This document shows, piece after piece, positions 12,619 to 13,322 of a stretch of DNA of 13,322 nucleotides. This DNA is from CAZXCQ01 sp964639275 (GTDB lineage: Bacteria > Desulfobacterota > DSM-4660 > Desulfatiglandales > Desulfatiglandaceae), in contig CAZXCQ010000183.1 in the NCBI GenBank assembly GCA_964639275.1, forward strand, positions 1 through 13,322, read 5' to 3'. The translations under genes were made by a program, and so were the position numbers. The notes beneath the pieces are model-generated. The model saw nothing but the letters and a program-made list of their open reading frames with translations, ran no database searches and had not been told where the DNA came from. Every line of letters begins with the position of its first letter. Positions within the stretch are counted from its first letter, which is position 1.

Positions 12619-13322
12619 TTGGGTCCACAACTCCTCGCACAGGTCGCAGTAAACGCCTTGATGCTGTCATCGATGTACATCCTGATGGCCCTCGGTTTTG
12701 CCCTCCTGCTTAGCGTCATGCGTGTTCTGAATTTTGCCCACGCCGTCATATATATGGGTGGCGGTTATATCTGCTATCAACTGGCGGTCGTATATGGCCT
12801 GAACCAGTGGCTATCTCTGCTGCTGGCCGCGATGGGCATGGGTCTGTTAGGGCTTTTTCTGGAGAGGTTCTGTTTCCGTCCATTCTTTGGAGATGTGGAT
12901 CGCACCATCGTCATGACCCTTGCCCTGATTGTCATTATGGAGTCAGCGGTCAACATATTGGTCGGCACCCAGGTAAGATCGCTGCCTGCCTTTGCCTCGG
13001 GCGTTTTCAGGGCCGGGGGCGTCTCGCTCAGCGTGGAGAGACTGGCAACCTTTATTATCAGCACTGCGCTGCTCCTGGCGCTCATCTTTTTTGTACAAGA
13101 GACAAAGATCGGTCAGCAAATGCTCGCCGTTTCTCAGGATGCCACGGGCGCTGTTCTGCAGGGCATAAATGTCCACCGTGTCTCTGCCGTGGCCACGATG
13201 ATAGCCTGCTCCCTGGCGGCGGTCGCAGGCAGCCTGATGGGTGCGATCGTCAGTTTAAGCCCCTATATGGGAGACCACATGCTGGTAAAGGCAATTGAAA
13301 TCGTCATCCTGGCCGGGATAGG
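12619..13322 (+). CDS. LivH-like ABC transporter permease (3'-truncated by window end)
   Basis: This is the first inner-membrane permease of the branched-chain-type ABC importer; 234 codons are visible and the frame runs off the window. The N-terminus reads GPQLLAQVAVNALMLSSMYI and then LMALGFALLLSVMRVLNFAHA, the family's typical first helices with the NFAH motif. Several more hydrophobic segments follow, and the conserved cytoplasmic loop QDATGAVLQGINVHRVSA leads into SLAAVAGSLMGA. The last visible part, KAIEIVILAGIG, matches the usual position just before the end of the protein, so perhaps 50-60 residues are missing. TTG 12619 gives the expected N-terminal length, although its ribosome-binding site is weak. 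TTG 12658 and ATG 12661 are alternatives that would shorten the first helix region. The frame is open back to a TGA at 12571. Confidence 0.85.
   Translation, partial: MGPQLLAQVAVNALMLSSMYILMALGFALLLSVMRVLNFAHAVIYMGGGYICYQLAVVYGLNQWLSLLLAAMGMGLLGLFLERFCFRPFFGDVDRTIVMTLALIVIMESAVNILVGTQVRSLPAFASGVFRAGGVSLSVERLATFIISTALLLALIFFVQETKIGQQMLAVSQDATGAVLQGINVHRVSAVATMIACSLAAVAGSLMGAIVSLSPYMGDHMLVKAIEIVILAGI

Noticed and set aside
12807..13298. 163-codon open frame overlapping the permease
   Set aside because: It is out of frame with the LivH-like permease, whose frame carries the family motifs. The alternate translation is Cys/Gly/Arg-rich without hydrophobic helices.

Overview
The window is a 13.3 kb piece of a mid-GC bacterial chromosome. 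It most resembles Desulfobacterota (the former Deltaproteobacteria). The grounds are the style of the EF-G protein, the stand-alone GspA/GspB pair, the mix of CoA-ester enzyme and branched-chain-type ABC uptake genes, and AT-rich repeats between genes of a kind I associate with this group. This placement is inferred from gene style; there is no rRNA gene to test it. All coding sequence is on the plus strand except fusA.

Layout. (1) 4-966 encodes a LysR-type regulator. Its 3' end overlaps priA (953-3403, probable TTG start), the primosomal replication-restart helicase. (2) 3404-3961 is a 558-bp gene-free stretch of degenerate inverted repeats, a perfect 16-bp palindrome and a hairpin with a T-rich tail. 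(3) 3962-5313 holds a TlpA/ResA-like thioredoxin lipoprotein coupled by a TAATG overlap to an amidohydrolase-2 family metal-dependent hydrolase. (4) 5452-6249 is a crotonase-fold enzyme that lacks both classical hydratase glutamates but carries a PaaG-type aspartate. (5) 6301-8973 is gspA-gspB (exeAB-like): an inner-membrane AAA+ ATPase with a peptidoglycan-binding end and its partner. No other type II secretion gene is in view. (6) fusA (8992-11025, minus strand) converges on gspB with an 18-bp gap. It encodes an EF-G outside a ribosomal-protein operon, with altered domain IV tip loops. (7) A 307-bp divergent intergenic region carries a good sigma-70-type promoter for each side, plus a strong hairpin in the fusA leader. 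(8) 11333-13322+ starts a branched-chain-amino-acid-type ABC transporter operon: periplasmic binding protein, 11-bp perfect stem-loop, then a LivH-like permease cut off by the window end.

The genes look like several short transcription units, not one pathway. The crotonase, amidohydrolase and ABC uptake system would suit an organism that imports and degrades small organic or CoA-linked substrates. The regulator/priA overlap and the GspA/GspB pair are housekeeping-type units. I see no phage, transposase, CRISPR array, tRNA or rRNA. No complete novel system stands out. The best leads are the EF-G paralogue with its structured leader, the glutamate-less crotonase, the nested repeat block, and the isolated gspAB pair.
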